A stretch of 64,000 nucleotides of DNA from Methylorubrum populi (GCA_036946625.1 JAQIIU010000003.1:2059001-2123000), one strand, 5' to 3'. Shown: positions 40,668 to 49,157, counted from the first letter of the stretch. Made by a program: numbers and translations. The notes: generated by a model not told the origin, from the letters alone.

Positions 40668-43015
40668 TTCACGAAGCGAAGCCGATGGCGGAACTCGCCG
40701 CCTCCGAGAACGCGTCCGGCCCGGTCCGGATCGACAACGTCAGCCGCCGCGGCGTGGTCGGCGGCATGGGCGCGCTCGTGCTCGCGCTGTCGCTCCCGGA
40801 CCGCGCCAGGGCCGACGAGGGCCAGACCAAGGAGCAGAAGGAAAGGAAATTCGGCGCCGACGGCATGCCCAACGGCTGGCGCGACGATCCGAAGATCTTC
40901 GTCTCGATCGCGCGTGACGGCACCGTCACGATCACCAATCACCGCTCCGAGATGGGCCAGGGCGTGCGCACCTCGGTGGCGCTCACCGTCGCCGACGAGC
41001 TGGAGGCCGACTGGGCGAAGGTGAAGGTGATCCAGGCCTGGGGCGAGGAGACCCGCTTCGGCAACCAGGACACCGACGGTTCGCGCAGCCTGCGCCACTT
41101 CTTCCGGCATTTCCGCCATGCCGGCGCCGCCGCGCGGCTGATGCTGGTCCGGGCCGCTGCCAAGCGGTGGGGCGTGCCGGAGGGCGAGGTGAAGGCGGAG
41201 GGTCACGTGCTGACCCACGCCAGGTCCGGGCGCACGCTCGGCTACGGCGAGGTGGCCGAGGCCGCGGCCTCCCTGCCGGTGCCGGCGCGCGAGAGCGTGC
41301 GGTTGAAGAAGCCCGAGGCCTTCCGCTACATCGGCAAGGGCCGGATCGGCCTCGTCGACAACCGCGACATCACCACCGGCAAGGCGGTCTACGCCCTCGA
41401 CGTGAAGCTCGACGGCATGCTTTTCGCCGTCGTCGCCCGCCCGGCGGTCTACGGCGGCAAAGTCGTTTCCTTCGACGATTCGGAAACCTTGAAGGTGCCC
41501 GGCGTCGTCAAGACCGTGAAGATCGAGGGCGGCGAGATCCCGTCCGAGTTCATGCCGCTCGGCGGCATCGCGGTCATCGCCAGGAACACCTGGGCGGCGA
41601 TGAAGGGCCGCGAGGCCCTGAAAGTGACCTGGGACGACGGCCCGAACGCCGCCTACGACACCGCCGCCTTCCGCAAGGAACTGGAGACGGCCGCCCGCGC
41701 GCCGGGCAAGGTCGTACGGGTCGCGGGCGACGTCGATGGGGCGATGAAGGGCGCCAGGACGAAGATCGAGGCCGAGTACTTCGTGCCCCATCTCGCCCAG
41801 GCGCCGATGGAGCCCCCGGCCGCGGTCGCCCGCATCAAGGACGGCATCTGCGAGGCCTGGGCCTGCACGCAGGGGCCGCAGGCCGCCCATGACCGGGTGA
41901 TGAAGCGCCTCGACCTGCCCGCCGACAAGGTGCGGGTGAACGTGACGCTGCTCGGCGGCGGCTTCGGCCGCAAGTCGAAGCCCGACTACGTGGTCGAGGC
42001 GGCGCTCTGCTCGCGGGCCATGGACGGCGCGCCGGTCAAGCTGGTCTGGACCCGCGAGGACGACATCCGGCACGGCTACTACCACACCATCTCGGTGGAG
42101 CGGATCGAGGCCGGCCTCGACGACAAGGGCCTGCCGGTGGCGTGGCTGCACCGCTCGGTCGCGCCGACGATCGGCTCGATCTTCGCGCCCGATCCGAAGC
42201 ACGAACTGCCGTTCGAGCTGGGCATGGGCCTCGTCAACAATCCCTTCGCCCTCGAGAACCTGCGGTTCGAGAACCCGGAGGCCGCCGCCCACACCCGGAT
42301 CGGCTGGTTCCGCTCGGTCTCGAACATCCCGCACGCCTTCGCGATCCAGTCCTTCGTGGCCGAACTCGCGCACGCCGCGGGCCGGGATCCGAAGGATTAT
42401 CTCTTGGATCTCATCGGCCCCGCGCGAAACATCGACCCGACCGGGATGGGCGATGTCTGGAACTACGGCGAGGATCCGAAGCGCTACCCCGTCGAGACCG
42501 GCCGCCTGCGGCGCGTCATCGAGACGGTGGCCGACGGGGCCAAGTGGGGCCGCAAGCTGGAGAAGGGCCGGGGTCTCGGCCTCGCCGGCCACTACAGCTT
42601 CGTCACCTACACCGCGGTCGCGGCCGAGGTGGAGGTGGACGACAAGGGCCAGGTGAAGGTCCACGCCATCGACATCGCCGTCGATTGCGGGCCGCAGGTG
42701 AACCCGGAGCGCGTCCGCTCGCAGATGGAGGGGGCGGTGGTGATGGGGATGGGCCTCGCGCTCACCTCGAAGATCACCTTCAGGAACGGCCGGACCGAGC
42801 AGTCCAACTACGACGGCTACGAGGTCCTGCGCATCGACGCCGCCCCGAAGGCGGTGCGGGTGCATCTCGTGCCCTCGGACACCTACGACGCTCCGCTCGG
42901 CGGCGTCGGCGAGCCGGGCGTGCCCCCGGTCGCGCCGGCGATCGCCAACGCGGTCTTCGCGGCCACCGGCCGCCGGGTGCGCGAGCTGCCGCTGCGCGAC
43001 CAGCTCAGCACCTGA
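40664..43015 (+). CDS. iorB: molybdopterin-binding large subunit, isoquinoline 1-oxidoreductase beta type
   Basis: A 783-residue subunit. A twin-arginine signal SRRGVVGGMGALVLALSL (about 28-45) implies periplasmic export with the folded partner. The molybdenum-site motifs are LLGGGFGRKSKPD, the GMGLALTSKITF run near the C-terminus and GVGEPGVPPVAPAIANAVF with the catalytic Glu. It oxidises N-heterocycles or aldehydes; the substrate cannot be told from sequence. A cytochrome subunit, common in this subgroup, is missing, so the electron acceptor is unclear. Repeat R5 starts one base after the stop. Confidence 0.9.
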   Translation: MIHEAKPMAELAASENASGPVRIDNVSRRGVVGGMGALVLALSLPDRARADEGQTKEQKERKFGADGMPNGWRDDPKIFVSIARDGTVTITNHRSEMGQGVRTSVALTVADELEADWAKVKVIQAWGEETRFGNQDTDGSRSLRHFFRHFRHAGAAARLMLVRAAAKRWGVPEGEVKAEGHVLTHARSGRTLGYGEVAEAAASLPVPARESVRLKKPEAFRYIGKGRIGLVDNRDITTGKAVYALDVKLDGMLFAVVARPAVYGGKVVSFDDSETLKVPGVVKTVKIEGGEIPSEFMPLGGIAVIARNTWAAMKGREALKVTWDDGPNAAYDTAAFRKELETAARAPGKVVRVAGDVDGAMKGARTKIEAEYFVPHLAQAPMEPPAAVARIKDGICEAWACTQGPQAAHDRVMKRLDLPADKVRVNVTLLGGGFGRKSKPDYVVEAALCSRAMDGAPVKLVWTREDDIRHGYYHTISVERIEAGLDDKGLPVAWLHRSVAPTIGSIFAPDPKHELPFELGMGLVNNPFALENLRFENPEAAAHTRIGWFRSVSNIPHAFAIQSFVAELAHAAGRDPKDYLLDLIGPARNIDPTGMGDVWNYGEDPKRYPVETGRLRRVIETVADGAKWGRKLEKGRGLGLAGHYSFVTYTAVAAEVEVDDKGQVKVHAIDIAVDCGPQVNPERVRSQMEGAVVMGMGLALTSKITFRNGRTEQSNYDGYEVLRIDAAPKAVRVHLVPSDTYDAPLGGVGEPGVPPVAPAIANAVFAATGRRVRELPLRDQLST

Positions 43016-43074
43016 ATACCAAGCGGCCTGGAAGCCGACCGATGGTCGGCTTCCCTGCGTCCGGCGGACGACCG
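43016..43074. repeat. dispersed repeat R5, copy 1
   Basis: ATACCAAGCGGC, a perfect palindrome GAAGCCGACC GAT GGTCGGCTTC, then GCGTCCGGCGGACGACCGG. Copy 2 at 50,947 has the same layout with a changed but still perfect palindrome. Confidence 0.85.
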
Positions 43075-43120
43075 GGCAACGCCCTCCGGATGTCGGGCTC
43101 GCCCGATATCCGGCTTCCTT

Positions 43121-43194
43121 GTCCAAAGGGGTTTGGTCCAAAGGGAGTTTGGTCCAAGTCGGGCTTGATCCAAGTCGGGCCTGCCCGACTTGGA
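43121..43194. repeat. short degenerate tandem repeat
   Basis: Four spaced repeats of (G/A)TCCAA: GTCCAAAGGGG, GGTCCAAAGGGAG, GGTCCAAGTCGGGC and GATCCAAGTCGGGC. The last is followed by its complement GCCCGACTTGGA, which makes a possible hairpin. It lies between iorB and the next gene; role unknown. Confidence 0.7.
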
Positions 43195-43276
43195 TGGGGG
43201 AGGGTCGGATGTCGGCGGCAACCCTCGGGCGCCTCGCGACTTTCACAGGCATCCGTTGCACGAGGATCCACGCTTC

Positions 43277-43663
43277 ATGACGCTCACCGCGCGCCTTGCC
43301 CTCGGGCTGTCGCTGACCGGCCTCCTGATGGCCGGGCCGGCGCTCGCCTCCCCCTGTTCCGACAAGATCGCGAAGCTCGACGGCCGAGTGAAATCCGAGG
43401 CGACGGCCTCGATCGCGGCCTCCACCGGCAGCAAGACCGTCGCCGCCCACCGGGAGGGCGAGGGCCAGACCGGGACCGGCGGCCAGACCGACCGGCGCGA
43501 GGCCCCCCCGGAAAAATCCGCCGAGGCGGGCAAGGGCGGTGATCGGGCCCAGCAGGCCAAGGTCGCCCTGGAGGAGGCCCGCACCGCCGACGGCAAGGGC
43601 GACGCCAAGGGCTGCGAGGCGGCGATCGCCCGCGCCGAGACGCTCCTCGGCGACGAGCCCTGA
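43277..43663 (+). CDS. small exported protein, unknown
   Basis: A 128-residue protein with a signal peptide (LTARLALGLSLTGLLMAGPALA). The mature chain starts SPCSDKIAKLDGRVKSEATASI, has a Gly/Glu/Gln-rich middle and a helical end ALEEARTADGKGDAKGCEAAIARAETLL. Two cysteines, one at each end of the mature part, could bond. This type of small periplasmic helical protein is frequent in Methylobacterium; no function known. Confidence 0.72.
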   Translation: MTLTARLALGLSLTGLLMAGPALASPCSDKIAKLDGRVKSEATASIAASTGSKTVAAHREGEGQTGTGGQTDRREAPPEKSAEAGKGGDRAQQAKVALEEARTADGKGDAKGCEAAIARAETLLGDEP

Positions 43664-43845
43664 GCTTGGCGAAGGCGGGCGCCGTCGCGGTGCCGGATCG
43701 CTTCGCCGACCCGTGCGCGTCGTCGGCAACCTCGGCCGCCAGCGCGAGGGCGTACTGTCCCTGGAACCGGGCCGGGGCGCCCGGTTCGCGTCGCGGATGA
43801 TCGCCGAGGGGTGAGCGGGGCGTCGAGCGGCGCTCCCGGGACGCG

Positions 43846-44103
43846 TCAGTTGCCGCCGCTTCCGCCGCCGGCGCTGCCCTGCGGCACCACCCGCGAGGGC
43901 TGGTTCGAATTGCCGCCGGCGGCCGAGTTGGTCTCGACGGTATCGGCGGCGCTGTTGCCGCGCGGGATCGTCAGGTTGCGGTCACCGCCGGTGTTGTTCT
44001 GGCCAATGCCGACGGCGGGGCTGCTCGGGGGCGGAGCCGCGGTCTGCGCCAGTGCCGGCGTGGCGGCGGCCAGGAGTGCGGCGGCCAGGATCGGAATACG
44101 CAT
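43846..44103 (-). CDS. small exported Asn/Gly-rich protein, unknown
   Basis: An 85-residue protein with a signal peptide (MRIPILAAALLAAATPALAQ). The mature part is low-complexity and rich in Pro, Gly, Ser and Asn (GQNNTGGDRNLTIPRGNSAADTVETN..GGGSGGN). Probably an unstructured periplasmic or surface protein. No family recognised. Confidence 0.7.
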   Translation of the reverse strand: MRIPILAAALLAAATPALAQTAAPPPSSPAVGIGQNNTGGDRNLTIPRGNSAADTVETNSAAGGNSNQPSRVVPQGSAGGGSGGN

Positions 44104-44351
44104 GGAAGTCCCTCGATCTCGCTGGAGCACCCGCATGTCGCGGCGGGCCTCGGGCTTGTTTTCGCTCGGACAACCGTGCTGACCGGCGATCGATCCAAGA
44201 AAGCCTTTCACGGCTTCCGGCGCGAAGCCGCCATTCGACAGCCGCACCGTTCCGCTCTCACGAGAGGAAAACAGGGAGGAGAGGACGTGACGCGCCATTC
44301 GAACGGGCCCGCCGGGATGTGCGCGCTCGGGCCGGGCCGCGCTCGCCGCCG

Positions 44352-44464
44352 TGCACCTACACGGTCGAGGGGCGCCAATACGTGGCCGTGGCCGCCGGCG
44401 GCGCCTCCTTCACCAGGGCTTCGGCACCGGCGACGCCCTCGTGGTGTTCGCGCTGCCGGATTGA
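44352..44464 (+). pseudogene. C-terminal remnant of a PQQ-dependent alcohol dehydrogenase
   Basis: One frame reads TYTVEGRQYVAVAAGGASFT; after a one-base shift the sense continues GFGTGDALVVFALPD and a stop at 44,464. This is the last blade and terminus typical of quinoprotein methanol/ethanol dehydrogenases (family pattern EVDGKQYVAVxxGG...GDxLVVFALP). Nothing upstream resembles the rest of such a gene, whose usual length is about 600 residues, so only the tail is left. Confidence 0.7.
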
Positions 44465-44472
44465 GCCTCGGC

Positions 44473-45021
44473 CTACGCCGCCGCGTCGGGCCCGTCCGCC
44501 TCGAAGGGCGCCGACGGATCGGTCCCGTCCTCCGCCGCCTCGTCCCCGAGGCCCTCCTGCGCCGACCGGGGAGCGGTGCCGACGGCGTAGAAGTCGCCGC
44601 GCCGCACCGCCTCGCCGCTGTTGGCCATGACGCTGAGATAGGTGTTCAGCGTGTTCGGCGCGACGTCGGGCAGGCGCCGCGCGATCTCGGCATGCGACAG
44701 GCCCTGCGGTCCGGCGCCCTCCAGCAGCGTCTTCAGCCGGCCCTTGGCCGAGTTCGCCCGGGGCCCGCGGCTGCCCCGCCCGCCGCCGCGCCCCGAACGC
44801 GCCTGCGGCTCGCCGGCAAACCCCGGCGCGACGGCCGAGGAAGCCGGAAAGTCGGCGGTCACATCGCCGAGCGCCGTGCCCTCGACGATCGCGGCGAGCG
44901 ACTTTTCCGCCACCTGGAGCTTGGTCAGCTCGGACGTGACGCGCTCGTACTCGGCCTGGAGATCGGCCATCCGCCGCCGGACATCGGCCAGGGCCTTGGC
45001 CAGCGTATCGCCTTCGGACAT
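44473..45021 (-). CDS. coiled-coil plus winged-helix protein, unknown
   Basis: A 182-residue protein. The N-terminal coiled coil is at about 3-50 (LAKALADVRRRMADLQAEYERVTSELTKLQ). A Gly/Arg-rich linker with GRGGGRGSRGPRAN follows, then a winged-helix-like domain (about 95-155: AKGRLKTLLEGAGPQGLSHAEIARRLPDVAPNTLNTYLSVMANSGEAVRRGDFYAVG). It is probably nucleic-acid binding. ATG 45,021 is chosen over a TTG 12 bases upstream. Confidence 0.75.
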   Translation of the reverse strand: MSEGDTLAKALADVRRRMADLQAEYERVTSELTKLQVAEKSLAAIVEGTALGDVTADFPASSAVAPGFAGEPQARSGRGGGRGSRGPRANSAKGRLKTLLEGAGPQGLSHAEIARRLPDVAPNTLNTYLSVMANSGEAVRRGDFYAVGTAPRSAQEGLGDEAAEDGTDPSAPFEADGPDAAA

Positions 45022-45148
45022 GACGGAATTCAACCCTCACGGGACGGGAAGAAGGCTACAGCCACAGCCCGCTCTGCGCGTCAACCGGGCCGGCGCGGAT
45101 CGGGACGAGAAAGCGAAGGTGCGGTCGAAATCCACCGACCGGCGGGAC

Positions 45149-45562
45149 TCAGCCGCCGGACGAACCGGTCGGGGGCGGCAGGAGCTTGCGCGAATGATAG
45201 TCTGCCGCGCGGGGCTTCGGCGGCGGCGCGTCCGGGTTCTTGTTCCAGCCCCGCCGGCCTTCGGCGAGGCCGTGCTCGACGAAATGGACGAGCGGGTTGA
45301 CGCCGCCCTCGCGCACGTCGGGGTTAGCCTTGAGATAGCCCTCGGTACTGAAGCCGGCGCTCGGGTCGCGCCCTTCCTTCCAGCCGTAATGGATATAGTG
45401 GCTGAGAGGCCCGTGCGGGAAGGTCCGCACATCCGGATACCAGTAGAGGTAATAGATCGGATCGAAGCCCGGCAGCGGCGTGCGGACGATCGAGGACGAC
45501 GGCCGCCGCGTCGTGAGCGCCTGCAGCCTCGTCTTCTTCAAAAGCTTCTTCACCGCGCGCAC
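45149..45562 (-). CDS. protein with two PDV/EGR repeats as in Methylobacterium glycan-related proteins
   Basis: A 137-residue protein carrying two copies of a roughly 37-residue repeat: FDPIYYLYWYPDVRTF..LSHYIHYGWKEGRDPS and FSTEGYLKANPDVREG..LVHFVEHGLAEGRRGW. The repeat (YL..NPDV...G.NPL.H....G..EGR) is found, as I recall, in front of glycosyltransferase domains and in surface-related proteins of alphaproteobacteria. Here it stands alone, with no signal peptide; the N-terminus is basic. The start overlaps the end of the upstream gene by 13 bases. Confidence 0.72.
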   Translation of the reverse strand: MRAVKKLLKKTRLQALTTRRPSSSIVRTPLPGFDPIYYLYWYPDVRTFPHGPLSHYIHYGWKEGRDPSAGFSTEGYLKANPDVREGGVNPLVHFVEHGLAEGRRGWNKNPDAPPPKPRAADYHSRKLLPPPTGSSGG

Positions 45563-45993
45563 GGCTCTAAGGACTCGTTCGAGGAGGAGTGCCCGTCGCC
45601 TCCCGACGACGGCGCCATTCTCGGCGCCGGCGTGAGGGCGGGTTCGTCAAGACACTCGGCCGATCCCTCATCCGCGGATTGCATCGGCCAGTCTAGTGCC
45701 GGACGGCCACAATCGCGGTCCGTCGGATACGCGCGGACCGGCGGGACGGAAGTGGCCTGAACGAACGGCGCGACGGGTGCCTCGATCCGCCACTTGGCCT
45801 CGATCATGAGTTCGGAACGGTAGACCGGCCGCCGCTCGTTCTTGGTGACGGCCTTGGTGACGACCTCGAACCGGCCGATATCGAGCCGCGTCGTCATCGC
45901 CGTGACGGCCAGCGCCCGACATCCGGCGAGTTCCATGCCTTCCTCGTCGATCGTGCGGTTCCCACCCTCCCCGTCGAAGAAGCAACGGAGCAT
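45550..45993 (-). CDS. DUF6894-like small protein with low-complexity tail
   Basis: A 147-residue protein. The first 70 residues (MLRCFFDGEGGNRTIDEEGMELAGCRALAVTAMTTRLD..VYRSELMIEAKW) show the pattern of DUF6894 proteins: a short beta strand, DEEGMEL, a helix, then a closing strand. The remaining 75 residues are rich in Pro, Ser, Glu and Asp and look disordered. Confidence in the family is moderate. It shares the strand and overlaps the following gene by 13 bases. Confidence 0.6.
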   Translation of the reverse strand: MLRCFFDGEGGNRTIDEEGMELAGCRALAVTAMTTRLDIGRFEVVTKAVTKNERRPVYRSELMIEAKWRIEAPVAPFVQATSVPPVRAYPTDRDCGRPALDWPMQSADEGSAECLDEPALTPAPRMAPSSGGDGHSSSNESLEPCAR

Positions 45994-46088
45994 CCCGTGC
46001 GGCTCCTCCGTTCACCGATACGGGCGGAAGTTGGAAACCAAGGCGACATAGCCGTATCCCGGTTCGGCTAAGTCATTGACTTAAAGGA

Positions 46089-46166
46089 TGGTCGGAGTGG
46101 CGGGATTCGAACCCACGACCCCTAGTCCCCCAGACTAGTGCGCTAACCGGGCTGCGCTACACTCCG
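46089..46166 (-). tRNA. tRNA-Pro (anticodon GGG)
   Basis: A complete cloverleaf on the minus strand: acceptor CGGAGTG/CACTCCG, D-arm GCGC AGCCCGGTTA GCGC, anticodon arm CTAGT CTGGGGG ACTAG with GGG at the anticodon, T-arm GTGGG TTCGAAT CCCGC, discriminator A and an encoded CCA. It reads proline CCC codons. 78 bases including CCA. Confidence 0.97.
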
Positions 46167-46498
46167 ACGCCCCGAAGGGCTTGGCGCTCTTAGCTTTCCG
46201 CCACCGGGGGTGCAACCCCTTTTCGAGCCGGTCGCGCAACGAAGCGCGAACAGGTGCGGCGTCGCGCGCAGAAAGTCCCACGGAAGTCCCACGGGATGTT
46301 CCGTCGCCTTGCCCCGTGGATCGGGTCCGCCAAAGCCTTCCACGGCGACGACCGGCAGCGGGGTCGGCTCGAACCGGGGCAGGTTGGGAAACCCCGCGCA
46401 GCCAGCCAATAATGCAACCTGAAAGAAATTTATGACTGCTCTTCTCAAGAGCCTCGTATCGACTTATCGTAATGATCGCGCATCCGTTTCACCGGGCC
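46167..46498. other. 332-base gap between tRNA-Pro and luxR
   Basis: It includes the leader of the tRNA gene on the minus strand and the presumed luxR promoter on the plus strand. No clear gene. A TTG-initiated lipoprotein-like minus-strand frame runs into the tRNA and is rejected. Confidence 0.5.
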
Positions 46499-47230
46499 AT
46501 GTCCAGAAAATCACTCGACCTGACGTTGGCGATCCTCAAGTCGCTCGACCGGGCGCATTCGCGCGAGGATGTCCTGCGGGCAATCATGCCGCGCCTCGGA
46601 GCCTTCGGGATCGAATACATCATCTCCGCGATGATCCCGCAGAAACGTCTCCCGTCACGGACACAGAAGAACTACGTCATCCTCGAAAATACATCGGACG
46701 AGTGGAACCGGCTCTACTTCTCGAAAGGGTACATGTACGCCGACCCGATCGTTCAGGCGACGCTGCAGAGCACGACGGGCTTCCGCTGGTCCGAGATCGA
46801 GACGGCCGGCCCGCTCGATCCGCGCTCGCGGCAGGTCATGGGCGAGGCGCGCGAATTCGGCCTCGGCGACGGCTTCACCGTGCCGCTCGCCACCCTGGAG
46901 GAGGAGCGCGGCGGCCTGACCTTCGCCGGGCGGCAGATCGACGTCAGCCCGGCGCAGCGCGGCGTGCTGACCCTGCTGGCTTCCTACGTGGTCGGGCAGA
47001 CGCTGCTGATCGCCAACGGGCCCAACGAGCGCCGGATGGGGCTGACGCCGCGCGAGCGCGAGAGCCTGCAATGGGTGGCCGAAGGCAAGACCGACTGGGA
47101 GATCGGCGAGCTGATGGGCATCTCCCACCACGGGGTCGATTTCCACCTGCGCTCCGCCCGGGTGAAGCTCGGCTGCGTCTCCCGCACCCAGGCGGTGGCC
47201 GAAGGGTTCCGGCGCGGACTGATCATCTAG
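46499..47230 (+). CDS. LuxR-family quorum-sensing transcription regulator
   Basis: A 243-residue regulator. The autoinducer-binding domain is at about 10-165, with the conserved Trp/Tyr pocket pattern (NTSDEWNRLYFSKGYMYADPIVQ..TTGFRWSEIE) including the DP of YADPIV. The C-terminal HTH is GLTPRERESLQWVAEGKTDWEIGELMGISHHGVDFHLRSARVKLG. It would bind an acyl-homoserine lactone made by the LuxI protein downstream. ATG 46,499 is chosen, but ATG 46,472 is possible. The TAG stop is the start of repeat R2. Confidence 0.92.
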   Translation: MSRKSLDLTLAILKSLDRAHSREDVLRAIMPRLGAFGIEYIISAMIPQKRLPSRTQKNYVILENTSDEWNRLYFSKGYMYADPIVQATLQSTTGFRWSEIETAGPLDPRSRQVMGEAREFGLGDGFTVPLATLEEERGGLTFAGRQIDVSPAQRGVLTLLASYVVGQTLLIANGPNERRMGLTPRERESLQWVAEGKTDWEIGELMGISHHGVDFHLRSARVKLGCVSRTQAVAEGFRRGLII

Positions 47231-47277
47231 AGCATCGTCCCGGAAGGTGGCTGCCGGCTTGTCTGAAAAGACGATGC
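47229..47277. repeat. dispersed repeat R2, copy 3
   Basis: AGAGCATCGTCCCGGAAGG, TGGCTGCCGGCTTGTCTG and AAAAGACGATGC. It begins in the stop codon of the luxR gene, exactly as copy 2 begins in the stop of fabF2XL. Confidence 0.85.
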
Positions 47278-47319
47278 AAAATCAAAAACCGAGAGCATCG
47301 AGGCCCGACATCCCGTCTC

Positions 47320-47400
47320 GCAGGGCCACCGCTCGAAGCTGCCCGCAGGGCCACCGCTCGAAGCCGCGCGAGAGGTTTCGCGGCGCGAAGGGCGCCGAAA
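47320..47400. repeat. partial repeat R4 with a tandem 20-base duplication
   Basis: GCAGGGCCACCGCTCGAAGC occurs twice (47,320 and 47,345), followed by GGTTTCGCGGCGCGAAGGGC. It corresponds to one end of the R4 element at 50,545. Confidence 0.7.
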
Positions 47401-47666
47401 GGCAGGGCCGCGAACTCGGGTTGACGCTCTTGCAGGCCCTCTCCGGTCCCTCACCGCCGTCATTCCGGTGCTGTGGCCGGTGCTGTGGCCGCGACGCCGC
47501 ATCCGGAGGGCGCACTTCGTCGACCTGACTTCGCAGCCCTGCCCGGGGCCTCGGATGCAGATTGCCTCGGCATGCAATCCACGATAGAGGAAACGGGCCG
47601 CGACTCGGCCCCGCACCGCCCCCCGCCCGCGGTCGCCGCCGGCGCCCTGTTTGCGCGAACGAAACC

Positions 47667-47682
47667 CTACGGGTTCCCGTAG
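47667..47682 (+). promoter_or_regulatory. perfect palindrome upstream of luxI, candidate lux box
   Basis: CTACGGG TT CCCGTAG is a perfect 16-base inverted repeat whose right end lies 57 bases before the luxI start. Size, symmetry and position fit a LuxR-type operator. I do not see a second copy in the window. Confidence 0.55.
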
Positions 47683-47739
47683 TGCCGCCGCCCGTCTGAA
47701 TTTGGGACGACCACCTCGGATTTCCCAAGAGGTGTTCCC

Positions 47740-48375
47740 ATGATCCATGTCGTGACGGCGGAGAACATGCAGGACTATGCCGGTGCCCTGGATCAGGCTT
47801 TCCGCCTGCGGCACCGGGTGTTCGTCGAGGAGCTGGGCTGGCACAACCTCGCGCGGCCCGACAAGCGCGAGATCGACGAGTTCGACGACGAGCACGCCGT
47901 CCACCTGCTCGCGATCGATGAGAACGACACCGTCATCGGCTACTCGCGCCTGTTGCCGACGACCCGCCCCTACCTGCTGCCGATCGTTCTGCCGCAGCTC
48001 TGCGAGGGCACGCCGCCCTCGGGCCCGCACGTCGTCGAGTGGGGCCGCATCTGCGTGGCCGAATGCGCCCGCACCTCGGGCCGGCGGCTCAACCCGACGG
48101 CGCTGGCGCTGATGACGGCCATCGTCGAGTGGGGCCTGCCGCGGGGCGTGACGAGCTTCGTCTCCGAGATGCCGACGAGCTGGATCCTGCGCCTCCTGCA
48201 ATTGCATCTGCGCGCCATCCCCCTCGGCCTGCCCCATGAGATCGAGGGCGAGGAGATCGTCGCGGTCGAGGCGGCCTTCGACCGCCGCGCCCTGCGCCAG
48301 CTCCAGACCAAGCGCGGCGACATCCGCTCCGTGCTCGCCCCGCCGCGGGCCAGCATCACGCGCCTCGCATCCTGA
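47740..48375 (+). CDS. LuxI-family acyl-homoserine lactone synthase
   Basis: A 211-residue synthase that joins S-adenosylmethionine and an acyl-ACP or acyl-CoA. The invariant residues are present: Arg in LRHRVFVEELGW with Phe and Trp, Glu-x-D-x-D in EIDEFDDEHAVHLL, Arg in YSRLLPT, and the EWGRICV block with Glu and Arg. The ribosome site is AAGAGGTG six bases before the ATG. It lies downstream of the luxR gene on the same strand with 509 bases of repeats between, and below the candidate lux box, which suggests positive autoregulation. Acyl chain length cannot be told. Confidence 0.95.
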   Translation: MIHVVTAENMQDYAGALDQAFRLRHRVFVEELGWHNLARPDKREIDEFDDEHAVHLLAIDENDTVIGYSRLLPTTRPYLLPIVLPQLCEGTPPSGPHVVEWGRICVAECARTSGRRLNPTALALMTAIVEWGLPRGVTSFVSEMPTSWILRLLQLHLRAIPLGLPHEIEGEEIVAVEAAFDRRALRQLQTKRGDIRSVLAPPRASITRLAS

Positions 48376-48485
48376 CGGGCGCCCCTCCAGCCCACGAGAG
48401 CGCCGCGGCCCGGCCGCCGCGGCGCGCACGAGCACAGCCACCAACACCATCGGCCCAAAAAACATCGGGCGCGGGGAGCAGGACC

Positions 48486-49094
48486 GTGAAACACAGACGC
48501 AGTGGCGCCCGCCGGGGCGCGACCCCGGGGCTCGTCGGAACCCTGGCGAAGTCCGGCATCGTCGGAACCTGGGAGTGGGATCCGGCCACCGGACACTTCC
48601 TCCTCGACGAGGGAGCCGCCGCCCTGATGGCGGGCGATGCGCGACTTGCCGGAGGCGCCCTGCTCAGCGAACGGGCGACGGCAGGGCTCGACACGCCGGA
48701 CGCCGTCCGCTTCCTCGGCGCGGTGCTCCGCACCGCCGAGCAGGAGGAGGACGATCTGCGGATCGACCTTCGCGTCCGGGCTCCCTCCGGAGCCGTTCGC
48801 CGACTGCTGTGCCGCGGCCGGATCCACCGGAACGAGCACAACCGGCCCGTCCGCTGCGAGGGAACCCTGGTCGACACCGTCGATGTCGGCGCCGAGGCCC
48901 GTGCCCTGCTGGGGCTGGAGAACGAGGGCGCCGCGAACGCCATCGACGAGGCGGCCGAACTCCTGATCGCGGCGCGCCAGGCGATCGATGCGAGCGGCAG
49001 CCGTCGCCTGCGCCAACTCGTGGACGTCCTCCTCCTGGAGGTCGCCCGGGAGATCGCCAGCCGGAGCGTGCAGCCGAACCGGTCGCATCATTAG
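48486..49094 (+). CDS. PAS-fold-like single-domain protein
   Basis: A 202-residue protein starting at GTG. Residues about 20-135 follow the PAS3 pattern: GIVGTWEWDPATGHFLLDEGAA, a helical middle, and VRAPSGAVRRLLCRGRIHRNEHNRPVRCEGTLVDTVD at the position of the PAC strands. The C-terminal helices (AIDEAAELLIAARQAIDASGSRRLRQLVDVLLLEVAREIA) resemble a dimerisation segment. No kinase, cyclase or HTH is attached. It may act as a stand-alone sensor or partner of a kinase. Confidence 0.72.
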   Translation: MKHRRSGARRGATPGLVGTLAKSGIVGTWEWDPATGHFLLDEGAAALMAGDARLAGGALLSERATAGLDTPDAVRFLGAVLRTAEQEEDDLRIDLRVRAPSGAVRRLLCRGRIHRNEHNRPVRCEGTLVDTVDVGAEARALLGLENEGAANAIDEAAELLIAARQAIDASGSRRLRQLVDVLLLEVAREIASRSVQPNRSHH

Positions 49095-49157
49095 GGCACC
49101 CTGCGCCCGGGTGGTGCCCGGTCCGGCGCGAGCGGAAGCGCGTCAGGACAAGCGCTG

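Noticed and set aside
43121..43194. Degenerate tandem repeat as an iteron-type origin
   Set aside because: Units are few and irregular, and no replication initiator gene or AT-rich tract is nearby.
46143..46448. Lipoprotein-like minus-strand frame (TTG start, LLAGC lipobox)
   Set aside because: It runs into tRNA-Pro, has a poor start and its later part is low-complexity.
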